Shown one piece after another: positions 36,651 through 46,234 of a DNA stretch of 64,000 bases. This stretch comes from Mycolicibacterium anyangense. Its GTDB lineage: Bacteria; Actinomycetota; Actinomycetes; Mycobacteriales; Mycobacteriaceae. The notes under the pieces are model-generated. The model had not been told where the DNA came from. It saw only the letters and a list, made by a program, of their open reading frames with translations, and searched no databases. The stretch's first letter is position 1. Every line of letters begins with the position of its first letter. The stretch is taken from the NCBI RefSeq assembly GCF_010731855.1, contig NZ_AP022620.1:5580001-5644000 (forward strand), written 5' to 3'. The position numbers and the translations under genes were made by a program.

Positions 36651-37493
36651 TCAGCATTGGCAGCGCGGATGCCGTGACCAGCGACGAGCGGAAATGGTGT
36701 TGGTGCGGACGTCGACTTCTAGCGTGGTGTTCAGCGTGCTCGGCGGCTCTCCGGCGGGTTCGGCGCCGCGCACGGCGGTGATGATCCGCTGCAGCTGGCC
36801 GAGGGCGACGGCCGCGGTGGCCAGCACAGTGGGGTGGTCGGCGGTCCCGGTCACATCGCGAAGCTGGGCGGCCACCGCCGGCCAGGCGGCGTCGCGGTCA
36901 GCGCGGTGCAGGTCTGCGCAGGCCAGACAGCTGGTGACGCCGGGGATCACCAGCGGGCCCACCAGACCGGCGCCGTCGCGCACCCGCACCAGCAGATGCG
37001 GCACCCCGATTACGTGCAGGTCACGCACCACCCGCGGGTCAGCGACCAGGTAGTCGGCCAGCACCACCAGATCCACGCCGGCCGCCGACACGACGGCGTT
37101 GGCGTGGCTGGTGTGCGCCACCCTTGCCCCGGAACAGCGCAGTGCCTCGACCAGCACGTCCGACAGCGGCCCGCAGCCGTGCACCCGGATCGACAGGGCG
37201 CGGGCAGCGCTGCGCCGGGTACGGTGCCGCACCACCCCGGCTCTCACCAGGTCGTCGAGCAGGTCATCGAGGGCGGCGGGGTCGTGCAGGCCGTGGCTGC
37301 CGGCCAGCTGCTGCACCGCGTCGAGGTCCAGCGGTATCTGTAGGCCGCGCAGCAGTGCGGCCAGATCGGCCGAACTCACCCCGTCGGGTGGGCGGACCAG
37401 GACGGCGCGGCGGGGATCCCAGCCCACTTGCACGGCGCCGTCGGGTCGCAGCAGCACCGGCATTGCCGGGTCGAGCGCATAGAGCCGGCCCAC
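36651..37493 (-). CDS. Orphan ThiF/cyclodehydratase-like protein
   Basis: The 280-aa protein has an N-terminal strand-rich region resembling a peptide-binding (RiPP recognition) domain and a degenerate E1-like Rossmann region (ALSIRVHGCGPLSDVLVEAL, where the G-x-G loop is visible). Zinc-type cysteines occur as CLAC (about 190) and CQC at the C-terminus. It resembles Rv3196 and TOMM cyclodehydratase partner proteins. No precursor peptide or YcaO gene is beside it. GTG 37493 is used; ATG 37463 is possible. Confidence 0.65.
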   Translation of the reverse strand: MGRLYALDPAMPVLLRPDGAVQVGWDPRRAVLVRPPDGVSSADLAALLRGLQIPLDLDAVQQLAGSHGLHDPAALDDLLDDLVRAGVVRHRTRRSAARALSIRVHGCGPLSDVLVEALRCSGARVAHTSHANAVVSAAGVDLVVLADYLVADPRVVRDLHVIGVPHLLVRVRDGAGLVGPLVIPGVTSCLACADLHRADRDAAWPAVAAQLRDVTGTADHPTVLATAAVALGQLQRIITAVRGAEPAGEPPSTLNTTLEVDVRTNTISARRWSRHPRCQC

Positions 37494-37528
37494 GCAGCGA
37501 GGATCGCACTCCGCGGGCGGCGGGGCGA

Positions 37529-38908
37529 TCAGCTATCCACAGGCCTGTCGTCGCCGTCTTTCTTGTCGGCGTCCCCGGCCTGCTCGTCGAGCTTCTGGAA
37601 CTCCGCGATCGCCGCATCGATGTCCAGGCCGCTGGTGTCCCCGCCGATCACCCGGTCGATGAAACCGGCCGGCTCGTCGAGATCCTCGGAGTTCGGCAGC
37701 AGGTCGGGGTGGTTCCACACGGCGTCGCGGGCGTCGACCCCGGCGGCCTGGGTCAGGCGCTGCCACAGCTGCGCGGCCTCGCGCATCTTGCGGGGCCGCA
37801 GTTCCAGGCCGACGAGGGTGGCGAAGGTCTGCTCGGCTGGCCCGCCGGTGGCCCGCCGGCGCTGCAGCGTCTCCGAGAGCGCCGCGGTGCCCGGGATCCG
37901 ATCGCCCAGGGCGTCGCTGACGACGGTCTGCACCCAGCCCTCGACCAGGGCCAGCAGCGTCTCGAGCCGCTCCAGGGCGGCGGTCTGCTCGGGGGTGGCC
38001 TTGGGTTCGAACATGCCCTGGCTGAGCAGCTGTTCCATGGCGGCGGGGTCGGTCAGCGACGCCGGGTTGAAGCCCTGTGCCAGCTCCTCGATGCCGCTCA
38101 TGTCGATCTTCATGCCCTTGGCGTAGGACTCGACGGCGGCCAGCAGCTGGCTGGACAGCCACGGCACGTGGCTGAAGAGGCGGTGGTGGGCCGCCTCGCG
38201 GGCGGCCAGGAACGTCATCACCTCGCTGCGCGGCTGCTCGAGGCCTTCGGAGAGCTCCTCGATGGCCTGCGGCAGCAGGGCGGCGACGCCCTTGGGCCCG
38301 AGCGGCAGGCCGATGTCGGTGGAGGTCAGCACCTCGCGGGAAAGCTTGCCCAGCGCCTGGCCCAGCTGCGAGCCGAACGCCATGCCGCCCATCTGGGTCA
38401 TCATCGCCATCAGCGGTCCGGCGATGGCCTTGGCTTCTTCGGGCAGGGCCGAAACCCACACCGAGGAGATCTGCTCGGCCATCGGATCGCACAGCCGCTT
38501 CCAGGTGTCCAGGGTGTTGTCCACCCAGTCGCTGGGGGTCCAGGCCACGGTGCGGGTGGCGCCGGCGGGCAGCGCGGTGGCACCGTCGAGCCAGGTGTCG
38601 GCCAGGTGGACGGCGTCGGCGATCGCCGAGGCGGTGCTCTCCTGGATGGGGGCGACGAACCCGATCGAGCTGGACGCCAGCTGGCGGGCCAGGTCGTAGT
38701 TGACGGGTCCGGACGATCCGCCGGCCATTGCGGTGCCCGCACCGCTGAACATCTGGCCGAGCCGGGTGAAGATCTGGCCGAGGTCGGCGGGGTTGAACTC
38801 GCCGCCGCCGAACCCGAACGGGTCGTTGCCGGCGGAGTCACGGTCCTTCTTCGGCTTGTCCCGGTTGGGGTCGTCGCCGGTGGAGAAGCCGAAGGGCAGG
38901 TCAGCCAT
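37529..38908 (-). CDS. DUF2342 zinc-dependent metalloprotease-like protein
   Basis: The 459-aa protein is the Rv3195-type member of a family annotated as putative zinc metalloproteases or F420-biosynthesis-associated proteins. The zincin-like motif is AAREAAHHRLFSHVPWL (about 236). The N-terminus has FGFSTGDD and DPFGFGGG repeats and an amphipathic helix; the C-terminal 30 residues are acidic. No signal peptide is seen. It is divergent from the PDZ-Lon gene across 156 bp. Confidence 0.8.
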   Translation of the reverse strand: MADLPFGFSTGDDPNRDKPKKDRDSAGNDPFGFGGGEFNPADLGQIFTRLGQMFSGAGTAMAGGSSGPVNYDLARQLASSSIGFVAPIQESTASAIADAVHLADTWLDGATALPAGATRTVAWTPSDWVDNTLDTWKRLCDPMAEQISSVWVSALPEEAKAIAGPLMAMMTQMGGMAFGSQLGQALGKLSREVLTSTDIGLPLGPKGVAALLPQAIEELSEGLEQPRSEVMTFLAAREAAHHRLFSHVPWLSSQLLAAVESYAKGMKIDMSGIEELAQGFNPASLTDPAAMEQLLSQGMFEPKATPEQTAALERLETLLALVEGWVQTVVSDALGDRIPGTAALSETLQRRRATGGPAEQTFATLVGLELRPRKMREAAQLWQRLTQAAGVDARDAVWNHPDLLPNSEDLDEPAGFIDRVIGGDTSGLDIDAAIAEFQKLDEQAGDADKKDGDDRPVDS

Positions 38909-39064
38909 GGCTCAACCGTACTCACCTGGCGGGTTTGGTGGCGAACCGGCGATCACGCTGTCAGAGAAAGGCCCGGCTGGTTTCCCCGGGTCGCTGCGCT
39001 CCTGCCCGCGGGGTCTATTCCCCGGGTCGCTTCACTCCTGCCCGCCGGAACTACTCTTGGCGGC

Positions 39065-40087
39065 GTGAACAGGCGGATTCTGACCCTGATGGCGGCGCTG
39101 GTGCCGATCGTGGTCTTCGGGGTGCTGCTGGCGGTGGTGACGGTGCCGTTCGTGTCGCTGGGCCCGGGCCCGACGTTCAACACCCTCGGCGAGGTCGACG
39201 GCAAACAGGTCGTCGACATCGAGGGCACCACGACGCATCCCACCTCCGGGCATCTGAACATGACGACGGTGGCCCAGCGCGACGGTCTGACGCTGGGGCA
39301 GGCGCTGACGCTGTGGGTGTCCGGCCGCGAGCAGCTGGTGCCGCGGGATCTGGTGTTCCCGCCGGACAAGTCCCGCGAGGACGTCGAGAAGTCGCAGAAC
39401 GCCGACTTCAAGCAGTCCGAGTTCAGCGCCGAGTACGCCGCCCTGGGCTACCTGAAGTACCCGGAGGCGGTGCGGGTGGAGAAGGTCAACGACCCCGGCC
39501 CGTCGGCCGGCAAGCTGCAGGTCGGCGATGCCATCGATGCCGTCGACGGCACCAAGGTGGCCAACGTCGCGGCGTTCACCACGGTGCTCAAGGCCACCAA
39601 GCCCGGTCAGGAGATCACCATCGACTACCGCCGCAAGAACGCCCCGGCCGGCAGCGCCAAGATCACCCTGGGCACCAACAAGGACCGCGATTACGGCTAC
39701 CTCGGGGTGGCCGTCCTCGATGCGCCGTGGGCGCCGTTCACCATCGACTTCAACCTGGCCAACATCGGCGGCCCGTCGGCCGGGCTGATGTTCAGCCTGG
39801 CGGTGATCGACAAGCTGACCACCGGCGACCTCAACGGTTCGAAGTTCATCGCCGGCACCGGGACCATCAGCGAGGACGGCAAGGTCGGTCCGATCGGCGG
39901 CATCACGCACAAGATGACCGCGGCCCAGGAGGCCGGGGCGACGGTGTTCCTGGTGCCCGCCGAGAACTGCGACGAGGCCAAGTCGATGCGTGACGACTCG
40001 ATGGAGCTGGTGAAGGTCGACACCCTGAACACCGCGGTCGACGCACTGCACACGCTGACCTCCGGCGGGCGCCCGCCCAGCTGCTGA
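39065..40087 (+). CDS. Membrane-anchored PDZ/Lon-type serine protease
   Basis: The 340-aa protein has an N-terminal membrane helix (about 5-30), a central PDZ domain (VEKVNDPGPSAGKLQVGDAI, about 140-210) and a C-terminal Lon-type protease domain with catalytic Ser in NIGGPSAGLMFSLAV (about 240) and Lys in GGITHKMTAAQEAGA (about 281). It lacks an ATPase domain. Its length is identical to what I recall for M. tuberculosis Rv3194c. GTG 39065 is chosen; an artefactual open frame extends 647 codons upstream. Confidence 0.88.
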   Translation: MNRRILTLMAALVPIVVFGVLLAVVTVPFVSLGPGPTFNTLGEVDGKQVVDIEGTTTHPTSGHLNMTTVAQRDGLTLGQALTLWVSGREQLVPRDLVFPPDKSREDVEKSQNADFKQSEFSAEYAALGYLKYPEAVRVEKVNDPGPSAGKLQVGDAIDAVDGTKVANVAAFTTVLKATKPGQEITIDYRRKNAPAGSAKITLGTNKDRDYGYLGVAVLDAPWAPFTIDFNLANIGGPSAGLMFSLAVIDKLTTGDLNGSKFIAGTGTISEDGKVGPIGGITHKMTAAQEAGATVFLVPAENCDEAKSMRDDSMELVKVDTLNTAVDALHTLTSGGRPPSC

Positions 40088-40191
40088 CAATCGCTGTCAA
40101 CCGGTGACGCGGCGGCGATGCGTAGAGTTGGGGCCGTACTTCTCCCGACAGCGCATGACCCGCTGCCCGAGACGAAACAGGAGCCTGACAG

Positions 40192-43100
40192 GTGAGTATG
40201 CGGCCGGCTGCCAGGATGCCGAAGCTGACCCGACGTAGCCGGATCCTCATCGGGGTCGCGCTGGCGGTGGTGGTCCTGCTGTTGGTGGGTCCCCGTCTGA
40301 TCGACACCTACGTGGACTGGTTGTGGTTCGGCGAGCTGGGGTACCGCTCGGTGTTCACCACGGTCCTGGTGACCCGCCTGGTGGTGTTCCTAGTGGCCGG
40401 ACTGGTGGTCGGCGCCATCGTGTTCGCCGGTCTGGCGCTGGCCTACCGCACCCGGCCGGTGTTCGTGCCGACCGCGGGTCCCAACGATCCGGTGGCGCGT
40501 TACCGCACGGCGGTGATGGCCCGGCTCAAGTTGTTCGGCATCGGGGTGCCCGCGGTGGTCGGTGTGCTGTCCGGCGTTGTCGCGCAGAGCTACTGGCCGC
40601 GCATCCAGCTGTTCCTGCACGGCGGCGACTTCGGGATCACCGACCCGCAGTTCGGTAAGGACCTCGGGTTCTACGCCTTCGATCTGCCGTTCTACCGGCT
40701 GGTGCTGTCGTTCCTGTTCGCCGCGGTGTTCCTGGCGTTCCTGGCGAATCTGGTCAGCCACTACGTCTTCGGCGGTATCCGGCTGGCCGGTCGCACCGGC
40801 GCGCTCAGCCGTCCGGCCCGCATCCAGTTGGTGGCGCTGGTCGGTGTGCTGGTGCTGCTCAAGGCCGTGGCCTACTGGTTCGACCGTTATGAGCTGCTCA
40901 GCCACACCCGGGTCGGAAAGCCGTTCACCGGTGCGGGTTACACCGACATCAACGCGGTTCTGCCGGCCAAGCTGATCCTGATGGCCATCGCGCTGATCTG
41001 CGCGGCGGCGGTGTTCTCCGCGCTGTTCCTGCGTGATCTGCGGATCCCGGCGATCGGCCTGGTGCTGCTGCTGCTGAGCTCGCTGATCGTGGGCGCGGGC
41101 TGGCCGATGGTGGTCGAGCAGATCAGCGTCAAACCCAATGCGGCGCAGAAGGAAAGCGAATACATCAGCCGCAGCATCACGGCCACCCGGCAGGCCTACG
41201 GGCTGACCAGTCAGGACGTGACGTATCGCGACTACAGCGGCACGGCGCCGACGACGGCCCAGCAGGTGGCTGCCGACCGGGCGACGACGTCGAACATCCG
41301 GGTCCTGGATCCGACGATCATCAGCCCGGCGTTCACCCAGTTCCAGCAGGGCAAGAACTTCTACTACTTCCCGGATCAGCTCTCGATCGACCGCTACGCG
41401 GGCCCGGACGGCAACCTGCGCGACTTCGTGGTCGCCGCCCGTGAGCTCAACCCCGACCGGCTGATCGACAACCAGCGCGACTGGATCAACAAGCACACCG
41501 TGTACACCCACGGCAACGGCTTCATCGCCTCGCCGGCCAACACGGTGCGCGGAATTGCCAACGACCCCAACCAGAATGGCGGCTACCCGGAGTTCTTGGC
41601 CAGCGTGGTCGGGCCCAACGGCAGTGTCATCTCACCCGGGCCGGCCCCGCTGGATCAGCCGCGCATCTACTTCGGCCCGGTGATCGCCAACACCGCCGCC
41701 GACTACGCGATCGTCGGCAAGAACGGCACCGACCGCGAGTACGACTACGAGACCAACAACGAGGCCAAGAACTACACCTACAGCGGCACCGGTGGTGTGC
41801 CGGTGGGTAACTGGCTGGCGCGCAGTGTGTTCGCCGCGAAGTTCGCCGAGCGAAACTTCTTGTTCTCCAACGTGATCGGTTCCAACAGCCGGATCCTGTT
41901 CAACCGTGACCCGGCCGAGCGGGTCGAGGCGGTGGCGCCGTGGCTGACCACCGATTCCACGGTGTACCCGGCGATCGTCAACAAGCGGATGGTGTGGATC
42001 GTCGACGGCTACACCACCCTGGACAACTACCCGTACTCGGAGCTGACGTCGCTGTCCTCGGCGACCGCGGATTCCAACGAGGTGGCGTTGAACCGGTTGG
42101 TGCCCGACAAGCAGGTGTCCTACATCCGTAACTCGGTCAAGGCCACCGTCGACGCGTACGACGGCACGGTGACGCTGTACGCACAGGACGAGAAGGATCC
42201 GGTGCTCAAGGCGTGGATGAGCGTCTTCCCGGGCACGGTCAAGCCCAAGAGTGAGATCAGCCCGGACCTGGCGGCGCATCTGCGCTACCCGGAGGACCTG
42301 TTCAAGGTGCAGCGCATGCTGCTGGCCAAGTACCACGTCGACGATCCGGTGACGTTCTTCTCCACCTCGGACTTCTGGGACGTGCCGCTGGATCCGAACC
42401 CGACGGCCAGCAGCTACCAGCCGCCGTACTACATCGTGGCCAAAGACCTTGCCCGCAATGACAATTCGGCGTCGTTCCAGCTGACCAGTGCGATGAACCG
42501 GTTCCGCCGAGACTTCCTGGCGGCCTACATCAGCGCCAGCTCGGATCCCGATACCTACGGCAAGATCACGGTGCTGACCATCCCCGGTCAGGTCAACGGT
42601 CCCAAGCTGGCGTTCAACGCGATCAGTACCGACACCGCGGTCAGCCAGGACCTCGGCGTGATCGGCCGCGACAACCAGAACCGGATCCGGTGGGGCAACC
42701 TGCTGACGTTGCCGGTGGGCCAGGGTGGTCTGCTGTATGTGGCGCCGGTGTATGCCTCGCCGGGTGCCAGTGACGCCGCGTCATCGTATCCGCGCCTGAT
42801 CCGGGTGGCGATGATGTACAACGACAAGGTCGGCTACGGCCCGACGGTCAGTACCGCGCTCGACGGCATCTTCGGTGCCGGCGCGGGAGCCACGGCCACC
42901 GGCCCGGCCCCGGCCACCGGTCCGGGTGCACCACCGCCGGGCGCGAAACCGGTTGAGACGCCTGCGGGTACACCGCTGCCGGGTGCCGCACCGGAGGTGC
43001 CGACGCCGATCGCGGCGGTGCCCGGTCAGCCGGGTGCGCCGACGGCGCTGTCACCGGCCAAGTCGGCTGCGCTGCGCGATATCGAGTCGGCGCTGACGGC

Positions 43101-43197
43101 GGTGCGCGATGCCCAGCAGGGCGGCAACTTCGCCGACTACGGGTCGGCGCTGCAGAAGCTCAACGACGCGATGAACGCCTACGACGCCGCTAAGTAG
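40192..43197 (+). CDS. UPF0182 family multi-pass membrane protein
   Basis: The 1001-aa protein has seven hydrophobic helices in the first 320 residues (starting [17 protein letters not shown]), a large extracytoplasmic domain (about 330-900) with [18 protein letters not shown] and [19 protein letters not shown], and a Pro/Ala/Gly-rich C-terminal linker (about 905-960). It is the Rv3193c-type UPF0182 protein; its function is not established. The start is GTG 40192 (MSMRP). rnz follows 6 nt after its stop. Confidence 0.88.
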   Translation: MSMRPAARMPKLTRRSRILIGVALAVVVLLLVGPRLIDTYVDWLWFGELGYRSVFTTVLVTRLVVFLVAGLVVGAIVFAGLALAYRTRPVFVPTAGPNDPVARYRTAVMARLKLFGIGVPAVVGVLSGVVAQSYWPRIQLFLHGGDFGITDPQFGKDLGFYAFDLPFYRLVLSFLFAAVFLAFLANLVSHYVFGGIRLAGRTGALSRPARIQLVALVGVLVLLKAVAYWFDRYELLSHTRVGKPFTGAGYTDINAVLPAKLILMAIALICAAAVFSALFLRDLRIPAIGLVLLLLSSLIVGAGWPMVVEQISVKPNAAQKESEYISRSITATRQAYGLTSQDVTYRDYSGTAPTTAQQVAADRATTSNIRVLDPTIISPAFTQFQQGKNFYYFPDQLSIDRYAGPDGNLRDFVVAARELNPDRLIDNQRDWINKHTVYTHGNGFIASPANTVRGIANDPNQNGGYPEFLASVVGPNGSVISPGPAPLDQPRIYFGPVIANTAADYAIVGKNGTDREYDYETNNEAKNYTYSGTGGVPVGNWLARSVFAAKFAERNFLFSNVIGSNSRILFNRDPAERVEAVAPWLTTDSTVYPAIVNKRMVWIVDGYTTLDNYPYSELTSLSSATADSNEVALNRLVPDKQVSYIRNSVKATVDAYDGTVTLYAQDEKDPVLKAWMSVFPGTVKPKSEISPDLAAHLRYPEDLFKVQRMLLAKYHVDDPVTFFSTSDFWDVPLDPNPTASSYQPPYYIVAKDLARNDNSASFQLTSAMNRFRRDFLAAYISASSDPDTYGKITVLTIPGQVNGPKLAFNAISTDTAVSQDLGVIGRDNQNRIRWGNLLTLPVGQGGLLYVAPVYASPGASDAASSYPRLIRVAMMYNDKVGYGPTVSTALDGIFGAGAGATATGPAPATGPGAPPPGAKPVETPAGTPLPGAAPEVPTPIAAVPGQPGAPTALSPAKSAALRDIESALTAVRDAQQGGNFADYGSALQKLNDAMNAYDAAK

Positions 43198-43203
43198 CGG
43201 CAG

Positions 43204-44118
43204 GTGCGCGAACTCGTCGTCCTCGGGACCGCCAGCCAGGTGCCGACCCGGTACCGCAACCACAACGGCTACCTGTTGCGGTGGGACGGCGAGGGCTTCC
43301 TGTTCGATCCGGGGGAGGGCACCCAGCGCCAGATGCTGCTGGCCGGGGTGCCGCCCAGCAGTGTGACGCGGTTGTGCCTCACGCACTTTCACGGCGACCA
43401 CTGCCTGGGGGTGCCGGGTGTGCTGCAGCGGCTGTCGCTGGACCGCAGTGAGCGTCCGGTGGTGGCGCACTACCCGCACTCGGGGCGGGTGTACTTCGAC
43501 CGGCTGCGGCACGCCTCGGTGTTCCACGACGCCGTCGACGTCCGCGAGGAGCCCGTTGCCGGCCCGGGGCAGGTGGCGGCGGGCCGGTTCGGTGTGCTGG
43601 AGGCGATGCCGCTGGACCACTCGATCGAGGTGTACGGCTACCGGCTGACTGAGCCCGACGGTCGACGCTTCCTACCGGAGTCGTTGGCCGCCTTGGGCAT
43701 TGACGGCCCGGATGTGGGGGAGCTGGACCGGACCGGTGCGCTGCGGATCGGGGAGCGGGTGGTGGCGGCCGACGAGGTGAGCCAGGTCCGGCGCGGGCAA
43801 CGCTTCGCCTTCGTGATGGACACCCGGCTGTGTGAGAACGTCTATGCCCTGGCCGACGGGGTGGACATGCTGGTGATCGAGGCGACGTTCCTCGACGAAG
43901 ACAGCGCCCTGGCAACCGAATACGGCCACTTGACTGCCCGGCAGGCCGCGCGGGTGGCCCGTGAGTGTGGGGTGCGCCGGCTGGTGCTCACACATTTTTC
44001 GCAGCGCTATCCCGATGCCGCGCAGCGCTACCGTGAGGAGGCCGCGCGCGAGTTCTCCGGGGACACCGTGGTGGCCGAGGACCTGATGCGCGTTGCGGTG
44101 CCCAAGCGGCGGCCGTAG
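43204..44118 (+). CDS. rnz: Ribonuclease Z
   Basis: The 304-aa metallo-beta-lactamase-fold tRNA 3'-endonuclease has the zinc motif [16 protein letters not shown] (about 59-74), [29 protein letters not shown] and [10 protein letters not shown] (distal His). It trims the 3' trailer of tRNA precursors lacking encoded CCA, such as the tRNA downstream in this window. GTG 43204 lies 6 nt after the UPF0182 gene, suggesting an operon. Confidence 0.9.
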   Translation: MRELVVLGTASQVPTRYRNHNGYLLRWDGEGFLFDPGEGTQRQMLLAGVPPSSVTRLCLTHFHGDHCLGVPGVLQRLSLDRSERPVVAHYPHSGRVYFDRLRHASVFHDAVDVREEPVAGPGQVAAGRFGVLEAMPLDHSIEVYGYRLTEPDGRRFLPESLAALGIDGPDVGELDRTGALRIGERVVAADEVSQVRRGQRFAFVMDTRLCENVYALADGVDMLVIEATFLDEDSALATEYGHLTARQAARVARECGVRRLVLTHFSQRYPDAAQRYREEAAREFSGDTVVAEDLMRVAVPKRRP

Positions 44119-44124
44119 GGCCCG

Positions 44125-44787
44125 CTAGGCCGGTCCGTTGGTGGTGCCCAGGCCGACGCGCAATGCGATGTCCTGCTTCTGCCCGACGTTGGTGACGAAG
44201 TCGCGCACGGCGGGTTGGCCTGGAACACCGTCAAATTCGATGCGGGCCAGGGCGGCGCCCTCGGTGAACAGCAGTACGGTCACCGACTTGGTGCCATCCG
44301 GTGAGGTGCCCGACACCACCGTGCCGCCGCTGCCGACCGGGAAGGGCTGGGGTTGGCCGCCGGTGACCGCGGTCGCCAGATTGGCCTGCGCTTCCTGCAG
44401 CGCGGACGGGGCGGCCGCCGGATCGGGGAGTGCGGCCAGCAGGATGTTCACCGCTTTGGTCTGGTCGGAGTTGACCAGCAGCACCTCCGCACCGGTCTTG
44501 GTGCCGGGGTTCGGCGTGGCCGGCTGGGCGGTGTAGGTGTCGGTGGCTGAGGAGATGTCCCGGCCTTCCAGCAGCAGGCGGGTGTAGTCCAGTGGCTGTT
44601 GCGGGGCCTTGGCGGGCGTGCTGGAGGCCTTGGAGGTGGTGGTCGGTGGTGTCGGGGGGGCCAGGACGGCCGGAGCGCTCGAGGAGGCGCTGGGGACGCC
44701 GACCTGGTGATCGCAGGCGGTGGCGGCCAGGGCGGTGACGAGGAGGGTCACAGCGGCAAGGTTGCGGGTTCGGGGCGTCGTGGTCAT
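44125..44787 (-). CDS. Putative mycobacterial lipoprotein
   Basis: The 220-aa protein starts at ATG 44787 and has a lipoprotein signal (NLAAVTLLVTALAATAC, Cys at about 24), a Ser/Pro/Thr linker (about 30-65) and a compact C-terminal domain with alternating beta segments (LFTEGAALARIEFDGVPGQPA). It resembles the many Lpq/Lpp-type surface lipoproteins; I do not recognise a specific family. It converges on rnz with 6 nt between. Confidence 0.72.
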   Translation of the reverse strand: MTTTPRTRNLAAVTLLVTALAATACDHQVGVPSASSSAPAVLAPPTPPTTTSKASSTPAKAPQQPLDYTRLLLEGRDISSATDTYTAQPATPNPGTKTGAEVLLVNSDQTKAVNILLAALPDPAAAPSALQEAQANLATAVTGGQPQPFPVGSGGTVVSGTSPDGTKSVTVLLFTEGAALARIEFDGVPGQPAVRDFVTNVGQKQDIALRVGLGTTNGPA

Positions 44788-44902
44788 GTCTGTATCGAGA
44801 CTGTCTGGAATCGCTCCGGGTTTCAAACTATGCAGTTCACAGGCCTCTGACCATACGATTTGGTTGCGTTCGATGGCATTGGGTAACGTGGTGTTCACCC
44901 GA

Positions 44903-44976
44903 CGCGGGGTGGAGCAGCTCGGTAGCTCGCTGGGCTCATAACCCAGAGGTCGCAGGTTCGAATCCTGTCCCCGCTA
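44903..44976 (+). tRNA. Initiator tRNA-fMet (CAT)
   Basis: A 74-nt cloverleaf with anticodon CAT in CTCATAA and the initiator hallmarks: an unpaired first position (C1 opposite T72) and three consecutive G-C pairs at the foot of the anticodon stem (GGG/CCC). The acceptor stem is GCGGGG with CCCCGC and the T-arm is AGGTTCGAATCCT. CCA is not encoded. The 3' half (from 44934) coincides with the left attachment repeat, so the 3' end of this copy was supplied by the integrated element. Confidence 0.95.
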
Positions 44977-44979
44977 CTA
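44934..44979 (+). repeat. Attachment site copy, left (attL)
   Basis: The 46 bp run from the anticodon loop (GCTCATAACCC) through the 3' end of the tRNA to CTACTA. They are identical to 63530-63575. Confidence 0.92.
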
Positions 44980-44982
44980 GGT

Positions 44983-45018
44983 AAAACGGCCCTCGGAGAC
45001 CCCTCCGAGGGCCGTTTT
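44983..45018 (+). terminator. Intrinsic terminator after the tRNA
   Basis: A perfect 15-bp stem (44983-44997 with 45004-45018) starts with AAAA and ends with TTTT. It lies inside the element's left end, so the element brought a terminator for the tRNA it restores. Confidence 0.85.
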
Positions 45019-45025
45019 CATGCCA

Positions 45026-45046
45026 TTTGGGAACACTTTTGGGAAC
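45026..45046 (+). repeat. Left arm-type integrase site pair
   Basis: TTTGGGAAC occurs at 45026-45034 and again at 45038-45046, 12 bp start to start. The same pair with the same spacing recurs at the right end (63393-63413). The rest of 45047-45379 holds nothing I recognise. Confidence 0.65.
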
Positions 45047-45379
45047 ATAAGGCTGTCTAACTATGGTGCCGGAGCTGCCCAGAGGGTGGTCAACGGGCGT
45101 TGAACCCGCATCGTGACGCCGACGTCGGATTGTTTGCTCAGGCGGCGAGTTAGTCAGTCATACCGCCGAGCTCAGGGGTCGGTGTCTTCCACCGCAGTGA
45201 GTTGCCCCGGGGATGCGCTCGCGGGCCATCGAGTCGGTTACCGTGGCCGCGCCGGCTGTGCTTGGCGCGACCGGCCGGGCGCGAGCGTCGTCGACTCGTG
45301 GGTGTCTTGAGCTTGTTATGAGACTCTGTAGCTAGCCAGACACTCGAGGAGGCCTCTTACCTGCGCTGCCGCAGCGGTG

Positions 45380-46234
45380 TCATAGCGGCTTCGCCGGCGC
45401 AAACGCTGCCGCCGGCCCAGCACCCCTTGACAGTGCGATGACGCTCGTGGTGGTCCGCTTCACCGATGCGCGCAACCGACTGGTGCCATCAAGGGTTTGT
45501 AGGCCGATTTCGACCTCGTGGTAGCCGCTGCCGAGCTCGTCGAGGCGGTGGCCCGACTGCTTGCAGAGCGATAGGTGCCCCGCAAAGCGTTGGCTGAAGC
45601 CATGCTTTTGCTGGATGACCCACTTGCCGGAGCGACTTCGTTCAAGTCGCAGCAACAGAAGCCCCGAACGGACCGCGTTAAGCCGAGTGACCATAAGCGA
45701 CAGCGAAACTCGCAGTTCCTTTGACTTGGCTTCCAGTGCTTGGATGGAGTCGATCGATGGTCGAAGTGCGGCCGCCGAGGACAGTGGAAGTAGCAATTCT
45801 GCGGCGAAGTAGTCGCAGATTTGCTCAAGGCCGGGGTACGACAGGCCCGCGTAGTCGCGGTAGGCGCGTAGGCGCTCGACGGCGTCGAATGCCGCTGGGG
45901 GCTCCTCGTACTGCTCAATTACGCGGTCTGCGGCGAGCGCGGGGTCGAACAGTAGATGCCCGCACTCGTGGGCCAGCGTGAAGCGTCTTCGTCCGTCAGA
46001 CCGAATGAGTCTCAGCTGGATGAAGGGCCCGCGTTCGGTCCATTGCGTATACCCGTGGAGGTTTTGAGCTCCGTAGCGGATGTCGCGCGCGCCGAGGCGG
46101 CGGGCTAAGGCGTTCAGGTCCACCACGCCCGGGGAGCAAAACGTCGGCTCGATCTCGGAGATCAGGCCCTGAATGCTGTGCCGCCACGGGTCCACTGGAG
46201 GCGCGTACGGTTCGTGTGGTTTCGCCTTACTCAT
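45380..46234 (-). CDS. ImmA/IrrE-family metallopeptidase
   Basis: The 284-aa protein has the zinc site TLAHECGHLLFD (H89, E90, H93) and a third-ligand helix QICDYFAAELLLP, the ImmA/IrrE arrangement. ImmA proteases cleave phage-type or SOS-type repressors. After about 185 it carries a C-terminal domain (VIQQKHGFSQRF, HEVEIGLQTLDG) that I do not recognise. ATG 46234 overlaps the upstream 477-aa gene's stop by 8 nt; ATG 46252 is an alternative. It is the last gene of a four-gene operon. Confidence 0.82.
   Translation of the reverse strand: MSKAKPHEPYAPPVDPWRHSIQGLISEIEPTFCSPGVVDLNALARRLGARDIRYGAQNLHGYTQWTERGPFIQLRLIRSDGRRRFTLAHECGHLLFDPALAADRVIEQYEEPPAAFDAVERLRAYRDYAGLSYPGLEQICDYFAAELLLPLSSAAALRPSIDSIQALEAKSKELRVSLSLMVTRLNAVRSGLLLLRLERSRSGKWVIQQKHGFSQRFAGHLSLCKQSGHRLDELGSGYHEVEIGLQTLDGTSRLRASVKRTTTSVIALSRGAGPAAAFAPAKPL

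Noticed and set aside
37124..39064. 647-codon open frame upstream of the PDZ-Lon protease
   Set aside because: It is antisense to the DUF2342 and ThiF-like genes, has low-complexity Gly/Gln/His-rich composition, and the true protease starts at 39065 with a signal anchor.
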